Notes: generated from the sequence alone by a model not told the origin. A stretch of 59,995 nt of DNA from Desulfarculus sp. (GCA_016218705.1 JACRDC010000078.1:1-59995); one strand, 5' to 3'. Numbered from the stretch's first letter, positions 43,775-52,885 are shown. Translations and numbers: made by a program.

Positions 43775-46261
43775 CTACACCATCCTGATTTCGCCCCCGG
43801 CGGGGTACACGGCCACGCGGTCGCGGCCCTGGTTCTTGGCCACGTAGAGGGCTTGGTCGGCGCGGGCCACCAACTCCCCCGGGGACTCGCCCAGGCGCAG
43901 GTCGGCCACGCCCACGCTGACCGTGACCGAGCCGGTCTGGGCCTGGCCCTGGCCGTCCAGGGGAGTGAACACCAGGTCCGCGATGCCCTGGCGCACCCGC
44001 TGGGCCACCGTAAGGGCCTCCTCCAGGGAGGAACGGGGCAAGAGCACCGCGAACTCCTCGCCACCGTAGCGGCAGGCCAGGTCGGTGGTGCGCACCTGGC
44101 GGCGCAGCTCCTGGGCGCAGGCGGCCAGCACCCGGTCACCCTCCACGTGGCCGTGGCGGTCGTTGTAATCTTTGAAATGGTCCAGGTCCAGCATCAACAG
44201 GCACAATAGGGTGCCATAGCGCCGGGCCGACTCCAGCTCCCGGGCCAGGGTGGCGTAGAAGAAACGCTGGTTGTACAGGCCGGTCAGCCCGTCGGTGACC
44301 GACAAGTGCCGCAGTTCTTCTTCCAGCAGGCGCTTGTCGGTGATGTCCACCAGGGTCTCCACGGCCCGCACCACCTGGCCGTCCTCGTCCAGCACCGGCG
44401 CGGCCAAAAAGTACAGAAAGCGCTCCTTGGCCAGGCCCAGGCCCTGGAAGCTGGCCTCGCACTCGGCCCCGCCCTCGATGAGGGTGGATGCCTTGAGCCC
44501 CAGGTGGCCGTAGAACTGCTCCATGCCCCGCCAGTCGTGGTCCAGGATCAGGTCGGCCATGATGGGGCGCGGCTCGGGGTAAAAGGGGTGCCACTGGCGG
44601 TTGGTGCCCACCACCTCGGCCGCCGGCACGCCGGTGAGCCGCTCCATGGCCCGGTTCCAGTGCACCACCTGATGCCGGCGGTTGAGCACCATGACCGCCG
44701 CCGGCAGGCCCTGCAACACGTTCTCCACCATGCGCTGGCCGCGCTCCAGGGCCTGCTCGGCCTCCTTGTGGGCGGTGACGTCGGTGACGATGCCCTCGAT
44801 GGCCACTGGCGCGCCGCCGGCCTCGCGCACCAGGATGCAACGCTCGCGCATCCAGCGGCGCTGGCCGTCCTTGCGCTCTATCCTGAACTCGTGCTCGTGG
44901 ATAGCCGGTCCCTCGCCGCGCACCAGGGCCTGCCATTGGCCCAGCAGGCCCTGGCGCCACTGGGGCAGCACCAGCTTCCAGATGAGCTTGGGGTCGGCCT
45001 GCATCTCGGCGGGGGAGTAGCCGCTCAAGGCCTCCATGGCCGGGCTCAGGTAGTCGTAGCGCCCCTGGGGTATGTTCCAGCGGTAGATGACGTCCGGGGC
45101 GTTCTCCAACAGCCGGCGGTGGCGCTCCTCGCTCTCCTCCAGGGCGCGCTGGCCGGCCAGGGCCTGGGTGACGTCGCGCACCAGGCCGAAGCGGGCCTCG
45201 CCCTGGCCCCGGTGGCTGGCGGTGATCAGCGCCTCGAAGCGGCTGCCGTCGCAGCGCAGCATGGCCACCTGGCAGTCCTGCACATAGCCCTGCCGGCCCA
45301 AGAGCTCCAGGTATCGCCGGCGCTGCTCCTGGTCAGCGAAGAGCGGGGCCGTGCCCGGCAGGGCCAGCATGCTTCGTCTGTCGGGATAGCCGAAGATGGC
45401 CAGGCCGGCGGGGTTGATGTCCTCGATGCCCCCTTGGGGGCCGACGATAAAGGCGGCGTCGCGGTTTTCGGTGAACAGTTGCTGAAAGCGCCGCTGGCTG
45501 GCCTGGGCATGTTCCACCATGGCCTGGGCGGCCAGGGCCATGCTGCGCAAGGCCCGCGACAGGCGCCCCAACTCGTCCTGACGCGGCCCCAGGGGCTCGG
45601 GCGGGGTCAGGTCGCCGCCGGCCACCCGCTCGGCCTCCTCGGTGAGGCGCAAGAGCGGCTTGGTCAGCTCGCGCCGGGCCAGCCAGGCCGTCACCAGGAC
45701 CACCAGCAGGCACAGGACCGTGGTGTACCAGAAGGTGTGGCGGCGCAGGGAGGCCAGTACCGGCCCGGCCAGCTCCACCTGGTCCACCCGCAGGCCCAGG
45801 ATAAGGCCGCCGGGATGGTGGGCGAAGACCAGGCTGAAGGGGTGGCCCTGGCGCACCTCATGGATGACCCCGCCGCCTTTCTTGGCCATTCGCTGGCGCT
45901 CGCCGGCGGTGGGCGGGATGGCCTTGGGACGGGCGAAGACCAGCCGGCCCTGGGGGTCCAGGGCGAAGAAATAGAGCCGCTCGCCCAGGCCGCTCATGGC
46001 CTGCAGGCGCGCCGCCGCCTGCTCCAGGGAGGGCTCCCAGTCCTCCACCGGCCCCTGGGGGCCGGGCAAGCCTTCCACCAGACCGCTCAGTTGCCGGGAA
46101 AGCTGCCCCACGGCGGCGTCGTAGATGTAGGACTTGCCGCTGACCCCCAGCAGATAGGAAATGGCCAGGGCGGTCAGGGCCACCACCAGGGCCATGGTGA
46201 CTGGCAGCTTGACGCCCACGGGCCAGTCGCGCAGGTAACGCCAGGGGGCGCGCCAGTTCAT
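43775..46261 (-). CDS. Membrane-bound PAS-GGDEF diguanylate cyclase sensor
   Basis: An 828-residue protein: transmembrane helix one (about 18-40), a periplasmic sensing region (about 42-175), transmembrane helix two (about 178-195), a HAMP domain (about 196-250), three PAS segments (RRFQQLFTENRDAAFIVG, RHRRLLENAPDVIYRWN and a third after QRMVENVLQGLPAAVMVLN) and a GGDEF domain with an intact active-site loop RYGGEEFAVLLP. It should make cyclic di-GMP in response to a periplasmic or redox cue. ATG 46261 is used; GTG 46273 is also open. Confidence 0.88.
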   Translation of the reverse strand: MNWRAPWRYLRDWPVGVKLPVTMALVVALTALAISYLLGVSGKSYIYDAAVGQLSRQLSGLVEGLPGPQGPVEDWEPSLEQAAARLQAMSGLGERLYFFALDPQGRLVFARPKAIPPTAGERQRMAKKGGGVIHEVRQGHPFSLVFAHHPGGLILGLRVDQVELAGPVLASLRRHTFWYTTVLCLLVVLVTAWLARRELTKPLLRLTEEAERVAGGDLTPPEPLGPRQDELGRLSRALRSMALAAQAMVEHAQASQRRFQQLFTENRDAAFIVGPQGGIEDINPAGLAIFGYPDRRSMLALPGTAPLFADQEQRRRYLELLGRQGYVQDCQVAMLRCDGSRFEALITASHRGQGEARFGLVRDVTQALAGQRALEESEERHRRLLENAPDVIYRWNIPQGRYDYLSPAMEALSGYSPAEMQADPKLIWKLVLPQWRQGLLGQWQALVRGEGPAIHEHEFRIERKDGQRRWMRERCILVREAGGAPVAIEGIVTDVTAHKEAEQALERGQRMVENVLQGLPAAVMVLNRRHQVVHWNRAMERLTGVPAAEVVGTNRQWHPFYPEPRPIMADLILDHDWRGMEQFYGHLGLKASTLIEGGAECEASFQGLGLAKERFLYFLAAPVLDEDGQVVRAVETLVDITDKRLLEEELRHLSVTDGLTGLYNQRFFYATLARELESARRYGTLLCLLMLDLDHFKDYNDRHGHVEGDRVLAACAQELRRQVRTTDLACRYGGEEFAVLLPRSSLEEALTVAQRVRQGIADLVFTPLDGQGQAQTGSVTVSVGVADLRLGESPGELVARADQALYVAKNQGRDRVAVYPAGGEIRMV

Positions 46262-46398
46262 GGCGGCCCCCACCGGTTAGCGCGGTTGGCCCCGGTTTGA
46301 CAGCCCCCCGCCGCGGGCCGTACTATCAATGGTAACTCCTTGGGGCGCCGGCCAGGGGGCGCCTGACATCCATCGTTGCCCACGCCGGCCGCCGGGAG

Positions 46399-47142
46399 GT
46401 GCCTTTGCTGCTGCAGCACATGACCATGAGCGAGTTCGCCGCCCGGCGGCGGGAGGTGACCACCGCCGTCCTGCCCGTGGGCGCCTGCGAGGAGCATGGC
46501 CCCCACTTGCCCCTGGGCCTGGACGCCATGCACGCCTTGGCCTTGGCCCAGGAAACCGCGCGGATCAAACCCTGCTTCGTGGCGCCTCCAGTCTGGTACG
46601 GCCTTTGCCGCAGCAGCGCCCAGCACCCAGGCACGGTGGGCATATCGGGCGATGTGTTGAGGGCATTGATTCACGATATAGGACGGGACCTTTGGCGTCA
46701 AGGCGTTCGCGGCCTGTGCCTGCTTACCGGCCACGCCGGGGGCACCCACCAGGCCTGCCTGGTGGAGGCAGGAGAAAACCTCTTGCATTCCACGGGCTTG
46801 GAAGTGGCCTGCGTCTGCGTGCTGGACCTGCTGGCCGGGGCGCGCGATTTTCTGGAGTGCGCGGGCGACTCCCACGCCGGCGAGGTGGAGACCTCGCTGG
46901 CCCTCTACCTGTGGCCCGAGCTGGTCAAGGGCACGGCCGCCGAGGCCTACCCCACCTTCCCGCGTTTCGTGCTGGTGCGCGACAAGCTGGCCCACTGGCC
47001 CAGCGGGGTCTGGGGCGACCCCACCAAGGCCAGCGCCGACAAGGGCCGGCGCATCCTGGAGGCCGAGGCCTCGGCCCTGGCCCAGGTGCTCAGCGGCCTG
47101 GAGGCCCGGGCGGGCGCCGCCGGGACGCCCCCCACACCCTAA
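46399..47142 (+). CDS. Creatininase/amidase-family metalloenzyme
   Basis: The 247-residue protein has the creatininase-family motifs VGACEEHGPHLPLGLDA (metal ligands E, H, D), a GHAGGTHQ loop in place of the usual GNGGN, and DSHAGEVETS. Relatives hydrolyse cyclic amides (creatinine, formamidopyrimidines, a mycofactocin peptide). The substrate is unknown. The start is uncertain: GTG 46399 overlaps the GGGAGG site, TTG 46405 is 5 nt after it, and ATG 46420 follows. The next gene is 16 nt downstream. Confidence 0.75.
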   Translation: MPLLLQHMTMSEFAARRREVTTAVLPVGACEEHGPHLPLGLDAMHALALAQETARIKPCFVAPPVWYGLCRSSAQHPGTVGISGDVLRALIHDIGRDLWRQGVRGLCLLTGHAGGTHQACLVEAGENLLHSTGLEVACVCVLDLLAGARDFLECAGDSHAGEVETSLALYLWPELVKGTAAEAYPTFPRFVLVRDKLAHWPSGVWGDPTKASADKGRRILEAEASALAQVLSGLEARAGAAGTPPTP

Positions 47143-47158
47143 CCCGAGGAGGCCCAAG

Positions 47159-47509
47159 ATGTACGAATCCGTCCGTAACCTGCTCCTGGCCGGCCTGGGC
47201 GCGGCGGTGCTGACCAAGGACAAGGTCCTGGAAATCACCCGCCAGTGGGTGGAGCAGGGCAAACTCAGCACCGGCGAGGCCGAGAAGATGGCCGACGACT
47301 TGGTGGAGGAGTCGCGCCAGCAGGCCAAGAACCTGGGCGAGCTTTTTGACCAGGGCCTCAAGAAGGCCGTGGAAGCCCTCAACCTGGCCGGCCGCCAGGA
47401 ACTCAAGGACCTGGAGGCCCGGGTGGCGGCCCTGGAGGGAGAGGTGGCCCTGCTGCGGGGACGCCTGGCCGGGGCCGAGCCGCCGGCGCCGCCCACGCCC
47501 CTGGTCTGA
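47159..47509 (+). CDS. Phasin-family (PhaF-like) small helical protein
   Basis: A 116-residue protein: MYESVRNLLLAGLGAAVLTKDKVLE, an acidic helix (EKMADDLVEESRQQAK) and a C-terminal coiled coil (LKDLEARVAALEGEVALLRG). This matches the short polyhydroxyalkanoate-granule-associated proteins often encoded just before UbiB/ABC1 kinases. It may coat lipid or polymer granules or partner the kinase. GAGGAGG lies 6 nt upstream of ATG 47159. Confidence 0.7.
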   Translation: MYESVRNLLLAGLGAAVLTKDKVLEITRQWVEQGKLSTGEAEKMADDLVEESRQQAKNLGELFDQGLKKAVEALNLAGRQELKDLEARVAALEGEVALLRGRLAGAEPPAPPTPLV

Positions 47510-47517
47510 TCCGCCCC

Positions 47518-49179
47518 TTGGGCGCCTTCCAAAACATATCCCGCCTGGCCGACGTGGCCACGGTGCTGGCCAAAAACGGTTTCGCCGACCTGGCCACGCG
47601 CCTGGACCTGCCCGGCTGGAAGCCCGGCGGCCCCCACCTGGCTGGCGAGAAGCTGGCCCGGCGCTACTCGGTGGGGGCGCGCCTGCGCATGGTGGCCGAG
47701 GACCTGGGTCCCACCTTTGTCAAGCTGGGACAACTGGTCAGCCTGCGCCCCGACCTGTTGCCCAAGGACGTGGTGCTGGAGCTTCGGCTCTTGCAGGACC
47801 GGGTCACGCCCGAGCCCTTGGGGGCCATCCTGGACGAGGTGCACAAGTCCCTGGGCCGGCCCCTGGCCGAGGTCTACGAGGACTTCTCGCCCGAGCCCCT
47901 GGCCTCGGCCTCCCTGGCCCAGGTACACCGCGCCCGCCGCAAGGACGACGGCCGCTGGGTGGCGGTGAAGGTGCGCCGGCCGCGCATCCTCACCGTGGTG
48001 GAGGCCGACCTGGCCCTCCTGGCCGCCCTGGCGCGGACCCTGCATCAGCGGGTGGAGTACCTCAAGCCCTACAACCTGCCCGACCTGGTGGCCGAGATCA
48101 CCCTGCACCTCAGGCAGGAGATGGACTTCTCGCTGGAAGCCCGGCACATGCAGAACGCGCGCGCCCAGCAGGGCCCCAAGGCCCAGGTGGACATCCCCGC
48201 GCCCCACCTTGACTTGTGCTGCCCTTCCCTGCTGACCATGGACCTGGTCATCGGCACCCGCCTGGAGGAGGCCGCCCTGACCACCCCCCAGAAAAAGGCC
48301 CTGGCCCGCCAACTGGCCGGCACCATCCTGGAGCAGGTGCTGAAGCACGGCTTCTTCCACGCCGACCCCCACCCGGGCAACATCCTGGTGCAGAGCGGCG
48401 GGCTCGAGCCCCGCCTGGCGCTGTTGGACTGGGGCCTGGTGGGGCGGCTGACCCCCAAGATGCGCTTCCTGGTGGGCGATTTGCTCATCGCCGCCGTGGA
48501 GCGCGAGCCCCTGGACCTGGTGCGCGCCCTGCAAGCCATGGGCGCCGCCCCGGCCCAGGGCGACGAAGCCGCCCTGGCCCACGACGTGGAGGAGCTATTG
48601 GAGCGGGTGCACTCGGTGCCGCTGCAACAGATAGACACCAGCGCCCTGATCCTGGACCTCATGGACCTGATGCGGGTGCACCACCTGCGGGTGCAACCCC
48701 AGTACGCCCTGTTGGACAAGGCTTTCATGGAGATGGAGGGCCTGGCCCGGGAGCTGGACCCCGACTTCGACGCCGTGGAGGTGGCGCGGCCCTTTGTTGG
48801 CTCCCTGTGGCTGGAGCGCTGGCGCCCCGACCTGGTCTACAAGATGGCGCGCCGCCATGTCCGCGAGGGCCTGGATTTGCTGAAAGACCTGCCCGGCCGC
48901 CTGGACCGCCTGCTGGGGCTTATGGAACGCGGCGAGATGTCCATGGAGTTCAAGCACAAGGGTCTGGTGCCGCTGACCAAGGCCATCCAGGACTCCAGTA
49001 ACCGCGTCACCATGGGCCTGATCGTGGCCGCGCTCATCGTGGGCAGCTCCATGATTATCACCACCGGCGTGGAGCCCAAGATCTTCGGCCTGCCCGCCCT
49101 GGGGCTCATCGGCTACCTGTTCAGCGGCATCGCCGGGCTGTGGCTGGTGTGGTCCATCTTCCGCTCGGGGCGTTTCTGA
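47518..49179 (+). CDS. ABC1/UbiB-family atypical kinase
   Basis: The 553-residue protein has the UbiB hallmarks: KLGQ at 69-72 (FVKLGQLVSLRPDLLP), the Ala-rich loop ASASLAQVHRA, the ion-pair lysine in VAVKVRRP and the metal/catalytic loop HADPHPGN, with two transmembrane helices at the C-terminus (about 500-550). UbiB-family members support quinone synthesis or lipid homeostasis by ATPase activity. The start is TTG 47518, 9 nt after the phasin stop, so the two genes are coupled. Confidence 0.88.
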   Translation: MGAFQNISRLADVATVLAKNGFADLATRLDLPGWKPGGPHLAGEKLARRYSVGARLRMVAEDLGPTFVKLGQLVSLRPDLLPKDVVLELRLLQDRVTPEPLGAILDEVHKSLGRPLAEVYEDFSPEPLASASLAQVHRARRKDDGRWVAVKVRRPRILTVVEADLALLAALARTLHQRVEYLKPYNLPDLVAEITLHLRQEMDFSLEARHMQNARAQQGPKAQVDIPAPHLDLCCPSLLTMDLVIGTRLEEAALTTPQKKALARQLAGTILEQVLKHGFFHADPHPGNILVQSGGLEPRLALLDWGLVGRLTPKMRFLVGDLLIAAVEREPLDLVRALQAMGAAPAQGDEAALAHDVEELLERVHSVPLQQIDTSALILDLMDLMRVHHLRVQPQYALLDKAFMEMEGLARELDPDFDAVEVARPFVGSLWLERWRPDLVYKMARRHVREGLDLLKDLPGRLDRLLGLMERGEMSMEFKHKGLVPLTKAIQDSSNRVTMGLIVAALIVGSSMIITTGVEPKIFGLPALGLIGYLFSGIAGLWLVWSIFRSGRF

Positions 49180-49189
49180 TACGTATTTC

Positions 49190-49500
49190 AGATCGGGCCC
49201 ACGGTTTTTCGGCGGATTTCCACAGGAGACAATCCTTACAGTTTAGGCGGCCCAAGAAAACCTGGTACCAATTTCATGTCATAAGTAGAGTTTTGCCAAT
49301 GGTTCACGGCACGAGAGCACCATATTTCCCCCTCTCCCCCATTCCCATGGGGGAGAGGGTGGGGTGAGGGGGCTCTTAAGTCACCCCCCTCACCCTGACC
49401 CTCTCCCCCCGGTGGGGGGAGAGGGAACAAAGCCAGCGTAAGCTATAAGTTCGATATCAAATTGGTATGAGCGGTTTCTTTTGTGTCCCGCGAAAGCCGC
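49190..49500 (+). repeat. Structured repeat B, copy 3 (partial), with an insertion
   Basis: GGCGGCCCAAGAAAACC (49248-49264) and GCGGTTTCTTTTGTGTCCCGC (from 49471, cited in part) match the 12.1-kb copy, with about 205 bp inserted between them. The remaining right half of repeat B is missing after 49500. It fills the gap between the UbiB and LysR genes. Confidence 0.6.
49266..49467 (+). mobile_element. TACCAA-ended insertion with unrelated interior (202 bp)
   Basis: Ends are TACCAATTT and AAATTGGTA. Flanks are TGG and TGA where the uninterrupted copy has TAA (12161-12163), consistent with a decayed 3-bp duplication. The interior lacks the palindromes of the other TACCAA elements. Instead it holds a chain of CCCTCTCCCCC/GGGGGAGAGGG palindromes at 49328-49434, a REP-like type common in many genomes. 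Confidence 0.6.
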
Positions 49501-49594
49501 CCTCCCCCGCCTTGACGATCCCCCCGGCCATTGCTATGCTTGGCATTGTCTTTTTCAATAAATGCTTTCCGCCCCGCCCAGGAGGTAGCGCCCC

Positions 49595-50494
49595 ATGGAT
49601 TTGCGCCGCTTGCAGGTCTTCGCCAAGGTGTACGAGTGCCGCTCCTTCTCGCGGGCGGCCGACGAGGTGCTCTTGAGCCAGCCCACGGTGAGCGGGCACA
49701 TCAAGAGCCTGGAGACCGAGCTGGGGGTGCGGCTGTTTGACCGCCTGGGCCGCGAGATACTGCCCACCCGCGGGGCCGAGCTGCTCTACGGGCACGCCCA
49801 CGCCATCCTGGAGATGGTGGAGGAAGCCCAGCGCTCGGTGGACGCCTTCCTGGGCCGCCTGCGGGGCGAGCTGTTGGTGGGCGGCTCCACCATCCCCGGC
49901 CAGTACGTGCTGCCCGAGTTCATCGGCCGCTTCCGCCTGCTGCACCCCGAGGTGCGGGTGACCCTGGCCATCGGCGACACCGGCGAGATCTGCGAGAAGG
50001 TGCTCAAGGGCGGCCTGGAGGTGGGGCTGGTGGGCGCGGTGTTGGAGGAGGAGCGCCTGGCCTTCGCCCCCCTCATGGATGACCAAGTGGTGCTGGCCGC
50101 CTGGCCGGGCCACCCCTTGGCCGGCCGCCGGCTCTCCCCCCGCGACCTGACCACCACCCCGGTGGTGCTGCGCGAGCCGGGCAGCGGCACCCGCATGGTC
50201 CTGTCCCGGGCCTTGGAGCGGGCCGGCCTGGGGTTGGAGGACCTGGAGGTGGCCGCCCAGATGGGCTCCACCATGGCCGTGTTGCAGGCGGTGCGCGCCC
50301 GGGTGGGCGTGGGGGTCATCAGCCGTCTGGCGCTCACCGACGACCTGGAGGCCGGCCGGGTCATCGAACTGGACCTGCCCGGCCTGGAGCTGGGACGCCA
50401 GTTCCACCTGGTCACCCGCAAGAAGCGCACCCACTCGCCAGCGGCCCAGGCCTTCATGGCCCTGTGCCTGGCCGCCCTGCCGGGGGACAGGTAG
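49595..50494 (+). CDS. LysR-family regulator, selenium-metabolism type
   Basis: A 299-residue LysR protein with an N-terminal winged HTH (LQVFAKVYECRSFSRAADEV) and a periplasmic-binding-fold sensor domain (LLVGGSTIPGQYVLPEFIGR). It lies 56 nt before selD on the same strand. A LysR subgroup described as associated with selenium metabolism shares this place and the GGSTIPGxYxLP motif, so it probably regulates selD or other selenium genes. GGAGG lies about 10 nt before ATG 49595. Confidence 0.8.
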   Translation: MDLRRLQVFAKVYECRSFSRAADEVLLSQPTVSGHIKSLETELGVRLFDRLGREILPTRGAELLYGHAHAILEMVEEAQRSVDAFLGRLRGELLVGGSTIPGQYVLPEFIGRFRLLHPEVRVTLAIGDTGEICEKVLKGGLEVGLVGAVLEEERLAFAPLMDDQVVLAAWPGHPLAGRRLSPRDLTTTPVVLREPGSGTRMVLSRALERAGLGLEDLEVAAQMGSTMAVLQAVRARVGVGVISRLALTDDLEAGRVIELDLPGLELGRQFHLVTRKKRTHSPAAQAFMALCLAALPGDR

Positions 50495-50550
50495 GGCGCC
50501 CGCAAGGCTGCGCTGTATAATTGCGGGGTCCGGCAAACTTGGAGCGTGGC

Positions 50551-51594
50551 ATGAGCGATCCCATCAAGCTGGCCGAGAAGGCCCGCGCCGCCGGTTGAGC
50601 TGCCAAGCTGGGTCCGGGCGACCTGGCGGCCATCCTGGAGGGCCTGCCCCGGGAGCAGGACCCGCGCCTGTTGGTGGGGGCACACACCGCCGACGACGCC
50701 GGGGTCTTTCTGCTCACCCCGGAAATGGCCCTGATCCAGACCCTGGACTTCTTCACGCCCATCGTCAACGACCCCTACCTCTTCGGACGCATCGCCGCCA
50801 CCAACTCCTTGAGCGATGTCTACGCCATGGGCGGGGAGCCGCTGACGGCCATGAACATCTGCTGCTTCCCGGTCAAGGAGCACCCCCCCGAGGTCTTCCG
50901 CGAGATACTGCGCGGCGGTCTGGAGATGGTGCACCAGGCCGGGGCGGTGCTGGCCGGCGGGCACTCGGTGGAGGACCCGGAGCTGAAGTACGGCCTGTCG
51001 GTCACCGGCCTGGTGCATCCCCGGAACCTGGTGACCAACGCCGGGCTCAAGCCCGGACAGATGCTGGTCTTGACCAAGCCCCTGGGCACCGGGGTGATCG
51101 CCACGGCCCTGAAGGCCAGCCTGGCCACGCCGGCGGCGGTGGCCCGGGCCGTGGAGCTGATGACCACCTTGAACGCCGGCGCCGCCCGCACCATGCGCCA
51201 GTTCGGCGTCACCGGCGCCACCGACATCACCGGCTTCGGGCTTTTGGGCCACGCCCTGGAGCTGGCCAATGCCTCCGGCCTGGGCCTGGAGATACTGGCC
51301 CGCCAGGTGCCCATCCTGGAGGAGGCCCGCGACATGGCCTCCCTGGGCCTGGTGCCCGTGGGCAGCCACGCCAACCGCGACTATTGCCAGCGCTCGGTGC
51401 TGATGGAGGGCGCGGTGGACGCAGTGCTCCTGGACCTCCTGGCCGATGCCCAGACCAGCGGCGGCCTCTTGATGGGCCTGGACCCCGGCAAGCTGGAGCC
51501 GGCCCTGGACCACCTGAAGGACCAGGGGCTCAGCCCGGCGATGATAGGCCGGGCCGGGGTGGGCGCTCCCGGCACCATCACCCTGCGCTTCTGA
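50551..51594 (+). CDS. selD: Selenophosphate synthase SelD, a selenoprotein (Sec16 = UGA 50596-50598)
   Basis: The gene reads through an in-frame TGA at codon 16 (50596-50598). N-terminal residues MSDPIKLAEKARAAG-U-AAK join the conserved LGPGDLAAIL and the rest of SelD: VGAHTADDAGVFLL, NSLSDVYAMGG, AGGHSVEDPE, TGATDITGFGLLGH. The Sec occupies the catalytic Cys/Sec position of SelD, a well-known site of selenocysteine use. The product is 347 residues. It makes selenophosphate from selenide and ATP for Sec-tRNA. The preceding gene is a selenium-type LysR. Gene finders that stop at TGA would start it wrongly at 50671. Confidence 0.93.
50596..50630 (+). promoter_or_regulatory. UGA codon and candidate bacterial SECIS hairpin of selD
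   Basis: Directly after the UGA, GCTGCCA (50599-50605) pairs with TGGCGGC (50624-50630); after a 5-nt bulge, GGTC (50611-50614) pairs with GACC (50620-50623) around a CGGGC loop. A stem-loop with its apex about 17-20 nt after the UGA is where SelB-bound bSECIS elements sit. The loop sequence is not diagnostic. Confidence 0.55.
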
Positions 51595-51623
51595 ACAGCC
51601 CCCGGGGTAGCGAGGCGATAACC

Positions 51624-52400
51624 ATGTGGAGCCTGGCCCCTCTGATCGGCCTGCCACTATTGGCCCTGCTGGCCGGCTGGTACAAGTTCCAGGCCTGGCG
51701 CTGGGACCTCCTGGCCCTGGGCCTGGGCCTGGCGCTGTTGGTCTGGCTCTTCGGCCGCGCCGTGGCCCGCCTGGCCCCGGAGCAGGCCCCAGCCCTGGTC
51801 TGGGGCAGCCTGCTGGGCGGGGCGGCCTGGGGCCTGCTCTTGGCCCTGCTCACGCCCTTCAGCGGCCTGACCTGGGTGCTGGTGGCGCCCTTTCACCACG
51901 AGGCCATGTTCGTGGCCCTGGCCCTGATGGGCGTGGCCAGCCTGTTGCGCGGCCCCTGGGCCGGCCGCTGGCCCCGCGCCGGCGGGGGGCAGCAATCCCT
52001 GCCCAAGGCCTGGCGCCTGCTCATCTTCCTGGGGCTGGGCGGGCTCTTGCTGCTGGCGGCCCTGCACGTGGGCTTGCAGGCCGCCCTGCTGGAGGCCGGC
52101 GGCCAGGCCGCCCCCGGCGGGCTCAAGGGCCTGGCCAAGAGCCCGGCGGCGGTGCTCTGGCTCTTGGGCCTGGGGGGGTTGGGCCTGGCGGCGGTGCTGG
52201 CCCGCTGGCCGGGGCGCGCCCTGACCCAGTGGCTGCCGGCCTTGGGCTTCGGCCTCTTGTGGGCCCGGGTGGGGCTTAGCGTGGCCTCGGCCATGGAGCC
52301 GGTGCAGCGGGCCTTCTCGGCCGAGATACTGCAACTGCTCTTCTTGGCCGCCGCCACCTGGCTGGGGCTTTGCTTGACAAAAGCCCAACGCCCGGCTTGA
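51624..52400 (+). CDS. Membrane protein of unknown function downstream of selD
   Basis: The 258-residue product has about seven hydrophobic helices, ending AAATWLGLCLTKAQRPA. No domain is recognised. It starts 29 nt after the selD stop and probably shares its transcript; an involvement with selenium (for example transport) is only a contextual guess. Histidine-rich FHHEAMFV at about 90-97 is the only distinctive polar patch within the helices. Confidence 0.5.
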   Translation: MWSLAPLIGLPLLALLAGWYKFQAWRWDLLALGLGLALLVWLFGRAVARLAPEQAPALVWGSLLGGAAWGLLLALLTPFSGLTWVLVAPFHHEAMFVALALMGVASLLRGPWAGRWPRAGGGQQSLPKAWRLLIFLGLGGLLLLAALHVGLQAALLEAGGQAAPGGLKGLAKSPAAVLWLLGLGGLGLAAVLARWPGRALTQWLPALGFGLLWARVGLSVASAMEPVQRAFSAEILQLLFLAAATWLGLCLTKAQRPA

Positions 52401-52465
52401 TCTCACCAGCCCTTGCCGCCGCCAGGCGTCAGGTTTACCCGGTCATGGCCAGTGCCGTTAAAGGC

Positions 52466-52885
52466 GGGGAAAGAAAACCCAAGCGGTTTCTTTTTATGTC
52501 CCGCTCAGCCGCCCGGCCATACAGGCCTTGCCGGCGAGAATGCCGGCGCGGGGTGGGCTGCCCGCCCTGGCGCGGGCAGGGACCGCAGGCATCCCGTATC
52601 CCTTCCCGGATGGATCATAGCAGGCCCCTGCCGGTGCCCTAGGAATGGCCGGGCTAATACCAATAAGCAATCAAAGCCATCCATGGCTTTGATTGCTTAT
52701 TGGCCGGGCAAAAACGTGATTTTGCCCGGCCTCCCGGGCGCTTACGCGCCCGGCGGGCCGTCCATGGCCCGCATACCAGGTCGCGATCAAACTATTCGTT
52801 TGATCGCAACCTGGTATAAGAGCGGGACACGGGGCTTGGGCGGCCAAAAATAAAAACCCGCCGGCCAAAGGAGGCCAGCAGGACG
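52466..52885 (+). repeat. Structured repeat B, copy 4, interrupted by a TACCAA element
   Basis: GAAAACCCAAGCGGTTTC, GCCGCCCGGCCATAC, GATGGATCATAGCAG, GGTGCCCTAGGAATGGCC and, after the insertion, GAGCGGGACACGGGGCTTGG match the 12.1-12.4 kb copy in the same order and orientation. It fills most of the space between the membrane protein and acetyltransferase genes. Confidence 0.7.
52658..52816 (+). mobile_element. TACCAA element, copy 3 (159 bp), with 3-bp target duplication
   Basis: TAA at 52655-52657 and 52817-52819 flank an element running from TACCAA to TGGTA. The uninterrupted site in the 12-kb copy has a single TAA (12335-12337) between otherwise matching flanks. This copy lacks the variable CCCC..GGGG hairpin present in copies 1 and 2. 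Confidence 0.85.

Noticed and set aside
49328-49434. CCCTCTCCCC palindrome cluster as a CRISPR array
   Set aside because: The units are palindromes without regular spacers or constant repeat length, matching a common REP-type repeat.
50551-50598. TGA in selD as a nonsense mutation or frameshift
   Set aside because: The TGA falls exactly at the known Sec/Cys catalytic site, the downstream frame is intact, and a hairpin follows it.
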